This document shows, in pieces, positions 30,226-38,967 of a stretch of 64,000 bases of DNA. Origin of the DNA: Ecytonucleospora hepatopenaei (Eukaryota; Microsporidia; Enterocytozoonidae); NCBI GenBank assembly GCA_026692725.1, contig JAPMUG010000004.1:1-64000 (forward strand). Reading direction: 5' to 3'. Made by a program: the position numbers and the translations under genes. The notes under the pieces were generated by a model. It was not told where the DNA came from. It ran no database searches and worked only from the letters and a program-made list of their open reading frames with translations. Numbering within the stretch: the stretch's first letter is position 1; the number at the start of each line of letters is the position of its first letter.

Positions 30226-31143
30226 ATGTTTTGTGAAGAGGGAGAATTTTATAGCGTAGACATAGGAAACACATACTTTTTGGTTGGAGGATGCAATGAT
30301 GAAGCAGTTTTGTATAAAAAAGAAGGCGAGGCAATAAAAACTATAGTAGATAACTTGGAAGAATCTGTTATGTATGTTAAAATTTTACAAGAAACTGAAA
30401 AGGAATGTTTATTTATGCTGGCAACAGTAGGTGGTCTGGCATGCTTAATGACTAATAACAAAGCAATAGAAATAGTGGATTTAAAAGAAAACATTTCTTT
30501 TTGCACATTTATAAATAATGTTTTTTATATAGGAACAGAAATAGGAAATGTTTATGTATATTCACATGATTTTGAACACTTAAATACCATGTCAGCAAAT
30601 GTTACAGTTATTGACATACAAATAAACAATACAAGTGTAGGTGTGTTATGTGAAAATAAAATATGCATAGGCGATAGTTATGGAAATGTTATTTTTGAAA
30701 AATACATTCCAGACATTAGCAGTTTCGTGTTTTTAAATGGCAATGTATTTGCTTTTACAGCAGGAAGAAATTTTGCTATTTACAAGGAACATAACAAATT
30801 ATTTGAAACAACGTTTGAAGAAGAGGCAGATAGTGTTGTGCTGGTGGATGATTCATTTGTGATAGGAGGAAGTTTTGATGGAATTTACTGTGTAAATATT
30901 AACAACTATTCTATTTATAAAATTGACATAGGAATAAACATGATAAAAGACATAAAGGTAATAGGAAAGTATTTGGTTAGTTTTATACAGGGTGAAAATA
31001 AAATTGGTGTTTTGGACATCCGTGATAAATCCAGTTTAAGGCTATATGAAAGTATGGCTGAATTTATTTTTTCATATGGTATTTTAGGTAATGAAATTGT
31101 TATAGGTGGAATAAAAGGATATGAATATATCAATAAAATATAA
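30226..31143 (+). CDS. WD40-type beta-propeller protein, Sqt1/AAMP-like (tentative)
   Basis: A 305-residue protein with seven or so degenerate propeller blades (GGCNDEAVLY, GTEIGNVYVYS, GDSYGNVIFE, GGSFDGIYCVN, GGIKGYEYI) and few true WD pairs. Blade spacing and the absence of extensions resemble Sqt1/AAMP, the chaperone of ribosomal protein L10 (uL16), but the similarity is too weak to name it. The ATG at 30226 is preferred; an in-frame TTG lies 18 bp upstream. Only 28 bp separate its stop from the convergent SNARE gene. Confidence 0.6.
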   Translation: MFCEEGEFYSVDIGNTYFLVGGCNDEAVLYKKEGEAIKTIVDNLEESVMYVKILQETEKECLFMLATVGGLACLMTNNKAIEIVDLKENISFCTFINNVFYIGTEIGNVYVYSHDFEHLNTMSANVTVIDIQINNTSVGVLCENKICIGDSYGNVIFEKYIPDISSFVFLNGNVFAFTAGRNFAIYKEHNKLFETTFEEEADSVVLVDDSFVIGGSFDGIYCVNINNYSIYKIDIGINMIKDIKVIGKYLVSFIQGENKIGVLDIRDKSSLRLYESMAEFIFSYGILGNEIVIGGIKGYEYINKI

Positions 31144-31171
31144 TATTTATTTATAAATTTATACAAAACCA

Positions 31172-31837
31172 TTATTTTTGTAATTCATCGTTTAAGCGCT
31201 TGTCTGTTTTTTCTACCTGTTTTTGTGTATATGCGTTAGCTCTTTGAATATCTTCAAGATCTGTTTTTTGCTGTTTGGCCAATTTGTCTTGAGTGTCTGC
31301 CTCTGCATTTATTTTTTTCAGGTTGTGCAATATCTTTGACATTTCCTTATCTGTGTTATGCTGTCCTTTTATGTATTCTTCCCCTTCTGGAACATACTCG
31401 TTTTCTTCTATTTGCTTGGTTTCTGGGACTGCTCCGCTTCTGTTCATTTTTAGTCCTTTTACTGCTTCTTCTTCTCCTGCGTCTCTTGAACACCATTTTT
31501 TAATTCCCGTTATACATCCAAAATTACATGAAAATGCACTTCTGTTATCTTCGAGTTCTATTGCCAAATCGTTTGCTGCTTTTGCATTTCTATTCACTTT
31601 TTCTGCACTTGTTTTTGCCATACCTATCTTTTCCCCTTGAGCGCGCATTGTTTGTGTTGTTTGCTGCTGTGTGTCTGCAGCTCTTTCTAGTTCAAGTCTT
31701 GCTTGTTTTGCTTTCTGGTAGTTTTGTTGTTCAATCCGTTCTGCCTCCTCCAAAATAGTTGCGTCAGCCTGTTCTTGCTCGTCTCTCTTTTTTTTAGCCT
31801 CTTTTTGAATTTGTTCAGCGTCGTAAATATTTTTCAT
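31172..31837 (-). CDS. SEC9: Qbc-SNARE, Sec9/SNAP-25-like
   Basis: A 221-residue t-SNARE with two SNARE helices and no membrane span. Helix 1 (about residues 40-95) includes MRAQGEKIGMAKTSAEKVN, and helix 2 (about 150-221) includes MSKILHNLKKINAEADTQDK. The linker has three cysteines (FSCNFGCITGIKKWC), a likely palmitoylation site that would tether it to the plasma membrane. Unlike yeast Sec9 it lacks a long N-terminal extension, so it has SNAP-25 size. It would pair with a syntaxin and a synaptobrevin in exocytosis. Confidence 0.88.
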   Translation of the reverse strand: MKNIYDAEQIQKEAKKKRDEQEQADATILEEAERIEQQNYQKAKQARLELERAADTQQQTTQTMRAQGEKIGMAKTSAEKVNRNAKAANDLAIELEDNRSAFSCNFGCITGIKKWCSRDAGEEEAVKGLKMNRSGAVPETKQIEENEYVPEGEEYIKGQHNTDKEMSKILHNLKKINAEADTQDKLAKQQKTDLEDIQRANAYTQKQVEKTDKRLNDELQK

Positions 31838-31981
31838 AGAACGGTTGTTATGTTTTAAAATAAAAATAAATTGTTACAAATATACTATTTGATCAAAATA
31901 ATTTAATTTAGACAAATATCACATATATCTAAAATGAATCATATAAATGGTATGTATATAAAATATATTAATTTTTAAAAA

Positions 31982-32245
31982 CTAAAAATAATCAACATCA
32001 GGAACAAGGAGATCATTAATCTTCCAATCTTCATATTCCCCATCAGGAAGTGTGCGACGTATAATAAAAGGAAGCTTTTTCTGTTCCAATTCCTTCCTAG
32101 CTATTTCTATGCAATCAAACATACCTGCTGTGTCAATAAAAGCAGGTGCATTTTCACTTAGCTGTTCTGCTCTAATTCCTATGATTTTAGCCTTTTCAAA
32201 AATGTTCATTTTATTAGAAGTTTTTTTGTTAATTTGTTCAGTCAT
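31982..32245 (-). CDS. RPB6: RNA polymerase I/II/III common subunit RPB6
   Basis: An 87-residue protein with the complete core: NKMNIFEKAKIIGIRAEQLS, then NAPAFIDTAG, DCIEIARKELEQKKLPFIIR and the tail RTLPDGEYEDWKINDLLV. RPB6 is shared by all three nuclear polymerases and helps hold the clamp. The acidic N-terminal extension of other eukaryotes is almost absent. TTTTACCGTATAAA lies directly before the ATG. Confidence 0.97.
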   Translation of the reverse strand: MTEQINKKTSNKMNIFEKAKIIGIRAEQLSENAPAFIDTAGMFDCIEIARKELEQKKLPFIIRRTLPDGEYEDWKINDLLVPDVDYF

Positions 32246-32290
32246 TTTATACGGTAAAAATTTATTTTTATTTTATAAACAATAAACTTT

Positions 32291-32353
32291 ATTCAATTAA
32301 GTATAGAATATATTCAATTAAGTACAGAATATATTCAATTAAGTATAGAATAT
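32291..32353. repeat. 21-bp tandem repeat, 3 copies
   Basis: Three copies of ATTCAATTAAGTATAGAATA plus T, with one base change in the middle copy, between the divergent RPB6 and delta-COP genes. It may alter promoter spacing; no function is known. Confidence 0.9.
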
Positions 32354-32441
32354 TTTTAATAAGATACAATTAGTAAACACTGTAAGTAAAATATTTCCAA
32401 ATATTTTTAAAAACTAAATGTTTTTCTTTATTACCCTTAAA

Positions 32442-33671
32442 ATGTTTGTTTCACTGTTTGTGGTAAACATAGAAACTAAAGAAAAGGTTTTTAGAAGTAG
32501 CATTAAATTAAATCAAAGCACAATCAACTTTTATATCAATGAATTTATCAATGAAGAATTGGAAAATGAAGGTACCGTTTGCAAAGAAAGACACAAATAT
32601 GTATATACCAGCATGGGTCCATTTTATTATGTGGCACAAATAGACAATTTTACATTTGTTTCAGATGCATTGGATGCAATAAGGTACATTAAGAACTGTG
32701 CAGGGTGTGATTTTTTTGAAATTCTTTTTTACATTGACAATATGCTATATGATGATGGCATAATTGTTGACAATGTACAGATGATAAACACCCTTGAATC
32801 CCAAAACGAAGAGCTTTACAAGTTAATGCAGGCAGACAAGAAAAAGGAAATGCATCGCAGGGCAAAAGAAAACAGACGCAAGGAAATGGAGGAAGAAATG
32901 CTTAGGAGATACGCAGATGCAGTTATGCCTGATCAGCATGTTTTACAGGCAAATAAACCATCTGCAAAACCAGAGAGAAAGAAAAAAGTTATTGAAAAGT
33001 CAGACAAGCCTGTTTTGATTATTTTAAGAGAAAAGCTTAATGTGGTAATGGACAAGGAAAATTTTGTACAAACAAATCAGGTGAATGGGGAGATTTCTAT
33101 GATAATCAGTGAAAGTGCTTTTTTGGATTTAAAATTGAAAATGACAGGATTGGGAAATAACTGTAAGTTTTCACCCTATTTGGATAAGAACTTGTTGCAA
33201 AAAAACATTTTGAAGTTTGAAAAGGAAAGACAGGTAGGAAAGAACATTCCTTTGCTGAAATGGAGCGGTAAGCTTAAAGAATTACCCATTAATTTTGAAT
33301 ATTGGATGGACGAAGACAATGGAATATTTTGCTCAACGTTGACTTTCAGTGCAACAAGAAGAGTAAAAAAATTTAAGGTTAAATTAAACAAACAAAATAT
33401 AAAAGATATAAACATAGAGGGAGAATACAATGAGGATGATGAACACGTATATTTACTATCAAAATACATTGAAAAGGGAAAGTCAGAATCTTTTGAGGTC
33501 AAATACAGTGCATTTGACATGAATGACCTTTTTCCTTTAGAAATTCAATTTTCAGAAGGAATCGAAAGCAAAATTGAAATTGACAAACTTTTGGTTGCAG
33601 ACACAGAAACAGAAGAATATGAGTATCGTCGTGAGATTGAAATAGATAAGTATGAAATACATGCAGAATAG
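32442..33671 (+). CDS. RET2: Coatomer subunit delta (delta-COP)
   Basis: A 409-residue delta-COP of the COPI coat that retrieves Golgi cargo to the ER. The N-terminal longin-like domain (residues 1-135) starts MFVSLFVVNIETKEKVFRSS and contains HKYVYTSMGPFYYVAQI. A charged coiled linker (residues 135-195) carries KENRRKEMEEEMLRRYA. A C-terminal mu-homology domain follows (from about 215, VNGEISMIISESAFLDLKLK). The ATG at 32442 is chosen because TTACCC lies 5 bp upstream and the family starts here; an in-frame ATG at 32418 would add eight residues. Confidence 0.88.
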   Translation: MFVSLFVVNIETKEKVFRSSIKLNQSTINFYINEFINEELENEGTVCKERHKYVYTSMGPFYYVAQIDNFTFVSDALDAIRYIKNCAGCDFFEILFYIDNMLYDDGIIVDNVQMINTLESQNEELYKLMQADKKKEMHRRAKENRRKEMEEEMLRRYADAVMPDQHVLQANKPSAKPERKKKVIEKSDKPVLIILREKLNVVMDKENFVQTNQVNGEISMIISESAFLDLKLKMTGLGNNCKFSPYLDKNLLQKNILKFEKERQVGKNIPLLKWSGKLKELPINFEYWMDEDNGIFCSTLTFSATRRVKKFKVKLNKQNIKDINIEGEYNEDDEHVYLLSKYIEKGKSESFEVKYSAFDMNDLFPLEIQFSEGIESKIEIDKLLVADTETEEYEYRREIEIDKYEIHAE

Positions 33672-33827
33672 AAATAATAAATTTATGTTTATATTATATA
33701 AGTTTATGAGTGTCAATTTTTATTAACATTGTATATTATGTAATAATCTGAAATATATTAAAATAATGTTGATATAAATTAATTATAGGTAATAAATTGT
33801 TTTTTATTTTTAAAAAATTTTAACCCA

Positions 33828-34262
33828 ATGGCAGAACAAAAAAAATCAAGAAATTTCAAAACATTCATGTACAGAGGAAAAGACCTCGACACTTTGATGA
33901 GCATGAAAATGAGTGAGTTTGCACAGCTGGTTCCAAGTAAATGCAAAAGACATTTGCTGAGGGGAATTAACAAGTATGAAAACGATTTGCTCCAGAAAGT
34001 AGAAGAGTGGCATGAAAAGCATAAGCAAACAGGTGAAAAACCAGGGCCTATAAAAACACATGAAAGAACCATGGTGATTATGCCTTCTATGATAGGGTGT
34101 TCAATTGCAGTCCACTGTGGAAATGGTTTCTTTCCACTGGACATAAAGGCAGAGATGATTGGCAAAAAGTTAAAGGATTATGTCTCAACAAAGGTGCATC
34201 CATCCCACGGTAGACCAGGTGTTGGTGCAATTCAATCAGGAAAGTTTGTGCCACTTAAATAA
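33828..34262 (+). CDS. RPS15: 40S ribosomal protein S15 (uS19)
   Basis: A 144-residue uS19. KTFMYRGKDLDTLMSM is the eukaryotic N-terminal part. The universal core is HERTMVIMPSMIGCSIAVHC, then GNGFFPLDIKAEMIGKKLKD, and the conserved end has HPSHGRPGVGA. It lies in the small-subunit head near the decoding site. TAACCC immediately precedes the ATG (CCC at 33824-33826), as in the other strongly expressed genes here. Confidence 0.97.
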   Translation: MAEQKKSRNFKTFMYRGKDLDTLMSMKMSEFAQLVPSKCKRHLLRGINKYENDLLQKVEEWHEKHKQTGEKPGPIKTHERTMVIMPSMIGCSIAVHCGNGFFPLDIKAEMIGKKLKDYVSTKVHPSHGRPGVGAIQSGKFVPLK

Positions 34263-34478
34263 TTTTATTTATGATTTATTAATGATTATTTAAATTTTAA
34301 TTAAATTTAATGGTTTTTTTTATTTGACTTATGTGTTTATATTAATTTTACACTTAAATAAATTAATTATTATGTATTGGTCTAATTGATAAACGTTATA
34401 TTATTTAATATTGCATATATGATCAAATATATTTTTATGTAAAGTTTTTAAATAAAATTTTTATTTTTATCATCCTTT

Positions 34479-35642
34479 ATGTCAGCACAGAAAAATAATA
34501 AAGATAAAATAACAGCACAGAAAAATAATAAAGATAAAGAAAGTAACAATGACGATAACAAAAAAACAACAGAAACACCAAAAACGTTTAAAATAGAAAT
34601 TATTGAACAAACTGATACAAGTTGCAGTGATGAGCAAGAATGCTATGATGAATCTTCAAGCGGAAGCGACATTTTAAACGTGTCGTGTAAGCAGGATGTT
34701 TTTCTATGGGAAGACTCAAGCACTTCTTTGGAAAATGGATATGAGTTTAATTTTGAGGAAGAGACAGTAAAAAAATTCAAGAGAGACCAGGAAGAAAAAA
34801 TAAATTTAAAGGAATGCGTGTTTACAGCAAAATGTAAAATAAAACTGTTTAAAGTATACGATGACATTTTTGTAATTGTAGACACATTTAATATTATTTA
34901 TGTGGTTGATAAAATAACGAAAGGACACAAAACTTATAAAATAAGCTACTTTAAGATTAGTGATTTTATAAAAATAAATGATAACTTGTTTTTTGGGAGT
35001 GAAGTTTCTACATTTTTGTATTGCTTGAACATAAAAACAGGCAAAATTACATCAGTAAATAAACAGTTGGGATATGTTAGAAAATTTAAAAAAATTTCAA
35101 GCACAAGATTTTTGATATTGGGAGAAAAACTAGTGGTTGGAGACGAAAATTTACAAAAAATAAATTCGTTTACAGGGACATTTGCAGCTGTTGCAACTGA
35201 AAAAACTGGTGGTAGGTGCATTGCTCTCAAAAAAACAGGTGAAATATGCGAATTTGACAGTGATTTAAATTTACTGGGTGAAAAGTCTTTTGACTCAAAA
35301 TTTTCTTTTAAAAATATTTTTATTACGACAACACATTTATTTGTAGGTACAGAAATGGGAATGCTTATTTTTGATCATAAATACAATAAAGTTAAGGAAA
35401 TTACGCAATTACCATGTTCTCCCACTGGATTTTCATCCACTTCTAAATATGTTTGTTTATTTGGGACGGAACAGCCATTTTTTAGGATTTATAAAAACAA
35501 CTACACTTTTGAAAGTTTTGAAGGATTTCCTTATGCAACGATTAAGAATGCAACTGGTATTGAATCATTTGAGGATAAAATATTTATAGCAAAAGGATCT
35601 CAGGTTTTAGAATATAATCTTACCACCAACTTACCAAAATAA
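34479..35642 (+). CDS. Beta-propeller protein, UTP18-like (tentative)
   Basis: A 387-residue protein. The first 110 residues are disordered and acidic or serine-rich, with two near-identical ten-residue starts (AQKNNKDK repeated). From residue 110 it forms about seven degenerate WD-type blades (VVDTFNIIYVVD, GSEVSTFLYCLNIKTGKI, GTEMGMLIFDHKYNKVKEI, CLFGTEQPFFRIYKNN, FIAKGSQVLEYNL). An acidic N-terminus plus a single propeller, and blade spacing with the last two motifs, recall UTP18 of the U3 processome. That would suit the many ribosome-assembly genes nearby, but identity is not secure. Confidence 0.5.
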   Translation: MSAQKNNKDKITAQKNNKDKESNNDDNKKTTETPKTFKIEIIEQTDTSCSDEQECYDESSSGSDILNVSCKQDVFLWEDSSTSLENGYEFNFEEETVKKFKRDQEEKINLKECVFTAKCKIKLFKVYDDIFVIVDTFNIIYVVDKITKGHKTYKISYFKISDFIKINDNLFFGSEVSTFLYCLNIKTGKITSVNKQLGYVRKFKKISSTRFLILGEKLVVGDENLQKINSFTGTFAAVATEKTGGRCIALKKTGEICEFDSDLNLLGEKSFDSKFSFKNIFITTTHLFVGTEMGMLIFDHKYNKVKEITQLPCSPTGFSSTSKYVCLFGTEQPFFRIYKNNYTFESFEGFPYATIKNATGIESFEDKIFIAKGSQVLEYNLTTNLPK

Positions 35643-35692
35643 ATATGGATTATTACCAAATAAATATGTATTCTTTTATTAAAAACATTTAA

Positions 35693-36301
35693 TTAAATTT
35701 TATTATCATTTTTGTACAAATCTATAACCAATTTTACTTCACAAGAAAACCTTTCAAATAAAATCGTCAGTGCACGTGAATTTAGAGCTTCAAATCCTGC
35801 CACTTTCATGTATTGGCTAATATATTTGTATACTTCAAGAATTTTTGATGTTCCAGTTTTGTAATTTTTTTGTTTTGGAACTAAAACCATGGGAAAGACC
35901 CTTTCTCGTGTTTGACACAGTGAATCCGAAAGATCTGCCATAAATTGAGCACACTCAACATAATAAGGAACATTTACATTGTACAAAAGACAGTTGGACC
36001 ATATCAAATCCAAGTCGCTTTTAAATTCACTCATACTACGGTATAAATGAATTTTTTTTGTCATTGTTCCCAAATCCATAGGGTTCTTTATAATGTCAAA
36101 ATAGTTCGGTGCTTCTTTTTTAGTTACTTTATGCAAAAAAACGGTAGCTTTTGGTTCTCTTTTTAGCGAATTAAGAATCCTTGTGAGTTTTTTCTGTAGC
36201 ACAACTTCTCGTTCCAGTATGTATCTTTTACTTGTTGTATTACCAAACAGTCCAAAAACAAAATTTGCTCCTGTAAAACCATTAGACATATTTAAGGGCA
36301 T
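35693..36301 (-). CDS. Bromodomain protein with C-terminal histone-fold-like region (SPT7-like)
   Basis: A 202-residue protein. The bromodomain occupies about residues 35-125: FDIIKNPMDLGTMTKKI is the ZA-loop region, and NCLLYN carries the acetyl-lysine-binding Asn (Asn108). The last 55 residues (ILEVYKYISQYMKVAGFEAL and onward) resemble the bromodomain-associated histone fold. The order bromodomain then histone fold is that of SPT7 in SAGA, but the yeast protein is over 1300 residues, so this would be an extreme reduction. Start: ATG at 36301, or the in-frame ATG at 36289, which has CCC 6 bp upstream. An upstream TTG is ignored. Confidence 0.7.
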   Translation of the reverse strand: MPLNMSNGFTGANFVFGLFGNTTSKRYILEREVVLQKKLTRILNSLKREPKATVFLHKVTKKEAPNYFDIIKNPMDLGTMTKKIHLYRSMSEFKSDLDLIWSNCLLYNVNVPYYVECAQFMADLSDSLCQTRERVFPMVLVPKQKNYKTGTSKILEVYKYISQYMKVAGFEALNSRALTILFERFSCEVKLVIDLYKNDNKI

Positions 36302-36422
36302 AAATTTGTCAACTATCAACAAAACATAACATTTGAACAACAATTAACATAAAGAAAGGTGTAAAAAATAGCAAAAAAAATTTTGTAAAAAACTTTTATT
36401 TTTTAAAAAAATTTACCCAAGG

Positions 36423-36821
36423 ATGTACAAGCCAAAAGTTAGTCAACTTAGAAGAAAGCAGCGCAAGAGACTCTTTACATGCACTGGCGAAGAAAGAAAG
36501 AAGAAAGTCAGTTCACAGCTTTCACAGGAACTGAGAAAGGTATATGGACTTAGAAGAACAAAACTTGCAGAAAACGATATTGTTGAAATTTGCGTGGGTA
36601 AGTTTAAAGGCAAAAGTGGCAAGGTAATTGAAATTAATTATGAGAAATTAAAGGTCTGCGTAGAGGATTGCACTGTAAACCGCAGTACAGGCGGAACTGC
36701 CAATGTTCCAATAGATCCAAGTAATCTTAAAATTACTGAACTATCTATGAATGACGAAAGAAAAGCAGAAATGAAGGCTCAGCTTGAAAGAAACCAAAAG
36801 TTTAAGGCAATGAGAGCATAA
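36423..36821 (+). CDS. RPL26: 60S ribosomal protein L26 (uL24)
   Basis: A 132-residue uL24. The eukaryotic start is KVSQLRRKQRKRLFTC. The KOW motif region is ENDIVEICVGKFKGKSGKVI, and NVPIDPSNLKITEL follows. The C-terminal helix is basic. It is among the first proteins to bind pre-60S rRNA and lies near the peptide exit tunnel. TTTACCC is 4 bp before the ATG (CCC at 36416-36418). It is divergent from the bromodomain gene over about 120 bp. Confidence 0.97.
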   Translation: MYKPKVSQLRRKQRKRLFTCTGEERKKKVSSQLSQELRKVYGLRRTKLAENDIVEICVGKFKGKSGKVIEINYEKLKVCVEDCTVNRSTGGTANVPIDPSNLKITELSMNDERKAEMKAQLERNQKFKAMRA

Positions 36822-37002
36822 GAATCATTAAATAAAATAATTATATTTAGTTTTAAATGTTTATGTTATAAAATTTTATAATAAAATATTGGTATTATAA
36901 AAACACCACTAATATGAATTATAGATATAATTTATTTAAATCAAACAATATCTTATGTATAATCAAATACTTAAAATAGTAAAAAATAGATCCTAAAATT
37001 AT

Positions 37003-37629
37003 TTACTTCCTTAACAACATAAGCTTAATTTTTATAAGTTTCTGCCTTATAAATTCAGGTGCCTTGTCAATCTCAGCCTGTGTCATTGTTTTTATCCTAT
37101 GCTCAATTTGGTCACTGTTGCCTGTAATACTGAGATTTTCATATATTAAGTCAATTACATTCTGCTTAATCGAATTGTTTTCTAAAAGCATTTGCAAACA
37201 GGAACAAACCAGTTGTGGGTTTTCCAAAAAAGTCTTTTTAAGATATTCTGGTTGGTTTGTTGCTAGTGATTTTAAGTAAACCAATACTTCTGGATCACTG
37301 CTCTTTATAATCTGTTCGATTACATACTCCTCCCTAACCTCCTCGTTTTGCACCGCAATTTTATTTGGAAGATCGTTTTCTGCATAATTTAACTTTGCAT
37401 TTCTCCCGTTAAAGATTGGCTTAAGTTTTTTAAGGGCTAATGCTGCTATTTCTGGTGACTCGTATTCACAAAAACCGTATCCTTTGGATTTTCCTGTATT
37501 TTTGTCATACATGTGACGATAAGACACTACTCTTCCAACACTTGACAGCTCATTAATTATTTCATCTTCCGTAACCTCAAAATCAATGTTACCAATAAAG
37601 ACAGTACATCCACTTTTTTCTCCACTCAT
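37003..37629 (-). CDS. CstF64/Rna15-like cleavage and polyadenylation factor
   Basis: A 208-residue protein. One RRM spans residues 8-87: RNP2 is VFIGNIDF and RNP1 is KGYGFCEYES. A helical hinge domain follows (SDPEVLVYLKSLATNQPEYL) as in CstF64 and Rna15, where it binds CstF77/Rna14. The last 50 residues (MTQAEIDKAPEFIRQKLIKI) resemble the conserved C-terminal bundle. The Pro/Gly-rich middle of larger homologues is absent. It would recognise the U/GU-rich element during 3'-end formation. Confidence 0.88.
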   Translation of the reverse strand: MSGEKSGCTVFIGNIDFEVTEDEIINELSSVGRVVSYRHMYDKNTGKSKGYGFCEYESPEIAALALKKLKPIFNGRNAKLNYAENDLPNKIAVQNEEVREEYVIEQIIKSSDPEVLVYLKSLATNQPEYLKKTFLENPQLVCSCLQMLLENNSIKQNVIDLIYENLSITGNSDQIEHRIKTMTQAEIDKAPEFIRQKLIKIKLMLLRK

Positions 37630-37993
37630 AAATATTAAAACAAAACTTTAAAAATATAAAAAAGTTTAAAATGTTAATAAACTACAAATGCTTTATTTGA
37701 AATGATATAATAAAATAAAAGTATAAAAAGAAAGTTAAAACAAAAGATAATCCAAATAAAACTAACTAAAACTAAAATAATGAAGCTATAAAAATAAACT
37801 AAAATAAAATAAAAATTGGGGGTAAAAACTAACTTTATTTTTAAATAAATAATTATGTTGTTTAAAATTTAGTGTAGATTAAAAATTTTGTATATTAAAC
37901 TATTTAATATATTGGAGATGTATTAAATATTGATGAATTGTTAATAAATTCTATGAAAATATAACATAAATTAAAAATATTCTAAAACAAAAT
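37630..37993. other. AT-rich spacer, nothing recognised
   Basis: 364 bp between minus-strand genes. Positions 37755-37820 are rich in AACTAAAAT steps that superficially resemble the telomere repeat but are irregular. No RNA gene is seen. Confidence 0.6.
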
Positions 37994-38410
37994 TTATTTA
38001 AGCTTATTTTTAAATTCAGAAACGAGTTGTTTATATTCCTCATCTGAATATTCCCTCCGTTCTGTTGATGAATAATTTCCTGTGCTATCTGCTTGACACA
38101 GATGAAAATGCATGTGTTTTACAATCTGTTCATGTTCGTTGTTATTTACTACCTGGTACTTTTTAAGGTTAAGTTTAATGGCCAAAAATCGAAGCATTTT
38201 AACACACTCAGACAGCGTTTCCTCATTTGATTCATGTAGCTTAACATAATGTTCCTTACTTATCACCAACAAATGGCACTCTGATGCTGGAAAACGATCT
38301 ACTAAAACAAAACAATGCTCATTTTCATGTAAAATAGCTTCTTTGTTGCTTTTAAGCTTACAAAATAGGCAACTTTTTAACGATTCATCAATTTTACTAA
38401 TATCTGACAT
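37994..38410 (-). CDS. HIT-family nucleotide hydrolase/transferase
   Basis: A 138-residue HIT protein. CLFCKLK is the N-terminal zinc or CxxC motif, followed by HENEHCFVLVDRFPASECHL and the histidine triad HMHFHLCQ (His99, His101, His103). Members hydrolyse nucleoside phosphoramidates, dinucleoside polyphosphates or adenylylated ends; the substrate here is unknown. Compared with HINT the triad neighbourhood is divergent. GCCC abuts the ATG at 38410; the upstream TTG is ignored. Confidence 0.9.
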   Translation of the reverse strand: MSDISKIDESLKSCLFCKLKSNKEAILHENEHCFVLVDRFPASECHLLVISKEHYVKLHESNEETLSECVKMLRFLAIKLNLKKYQVVNNNEHEQIVKHMHFHLCQADSTGNYSSTERREYSDEEYKQLVSEFKNKLK

Positions 38411-38413
38411 GGG

Positions 38414-38967
38414 CAAAAAACCTTTATTTTTTTAACATTATGATAAATATGTATAAACATGATAAAAAATTAATTTATCTGCTAAAATTATATTATATAA
38501 TATTTTTTACAAAATACAGATTTTATAATATAAAATTAGAAATTATGTTGTTTTTTTAATTTTTATCACTGTTTATGTTTTTTGATTTTTTTGAATTTAA
38601 AAAATATAGTTTTCAACTTTTAACAACATGGAAGAATCAAAATAAAGTTTTAACCTAAATAACATTTTATCTGAATAAATAAATTTTATACTTTTTTAAA
38701 GAGTATTTTTTATAATTTATTTACCCACACGATACAAAATATAAAATTCTAAGAAAAAAATTGTATTTAAACCATAAAATTAATGTGTAAGGTTTATTGT
38801 TATTAAAAAACAATTTTGTAACTTAAACTTTTATTTATCAAGTAACTTATAAATAAACTTACGAAAGAAATTTTAAGTCTAAATAAGGTTTTTTATAAAT
38901 AAACAAACTTAAATTTTGTTTGTTTGTCAAAATATTTTTATTTTAAAACTTGCATAAATAAACAATT
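38414..38967. other. Long AT-rich spacer upstream of the two-span membrane protein gene
   Basis: About 550 bp, large for the core block. A TTTACCC at about 38722-38728 lies 240 bp before the next ATG and does not precede any start. It might mark an unannotated transcript start, but no RNA or frame is recognisable. Confidence 0.5.

Noticed and set aside
37755..37820. Interstitial telomere
   Set aside because: Only irregular AACTAAAAT-like steps; no run of the exact unit.
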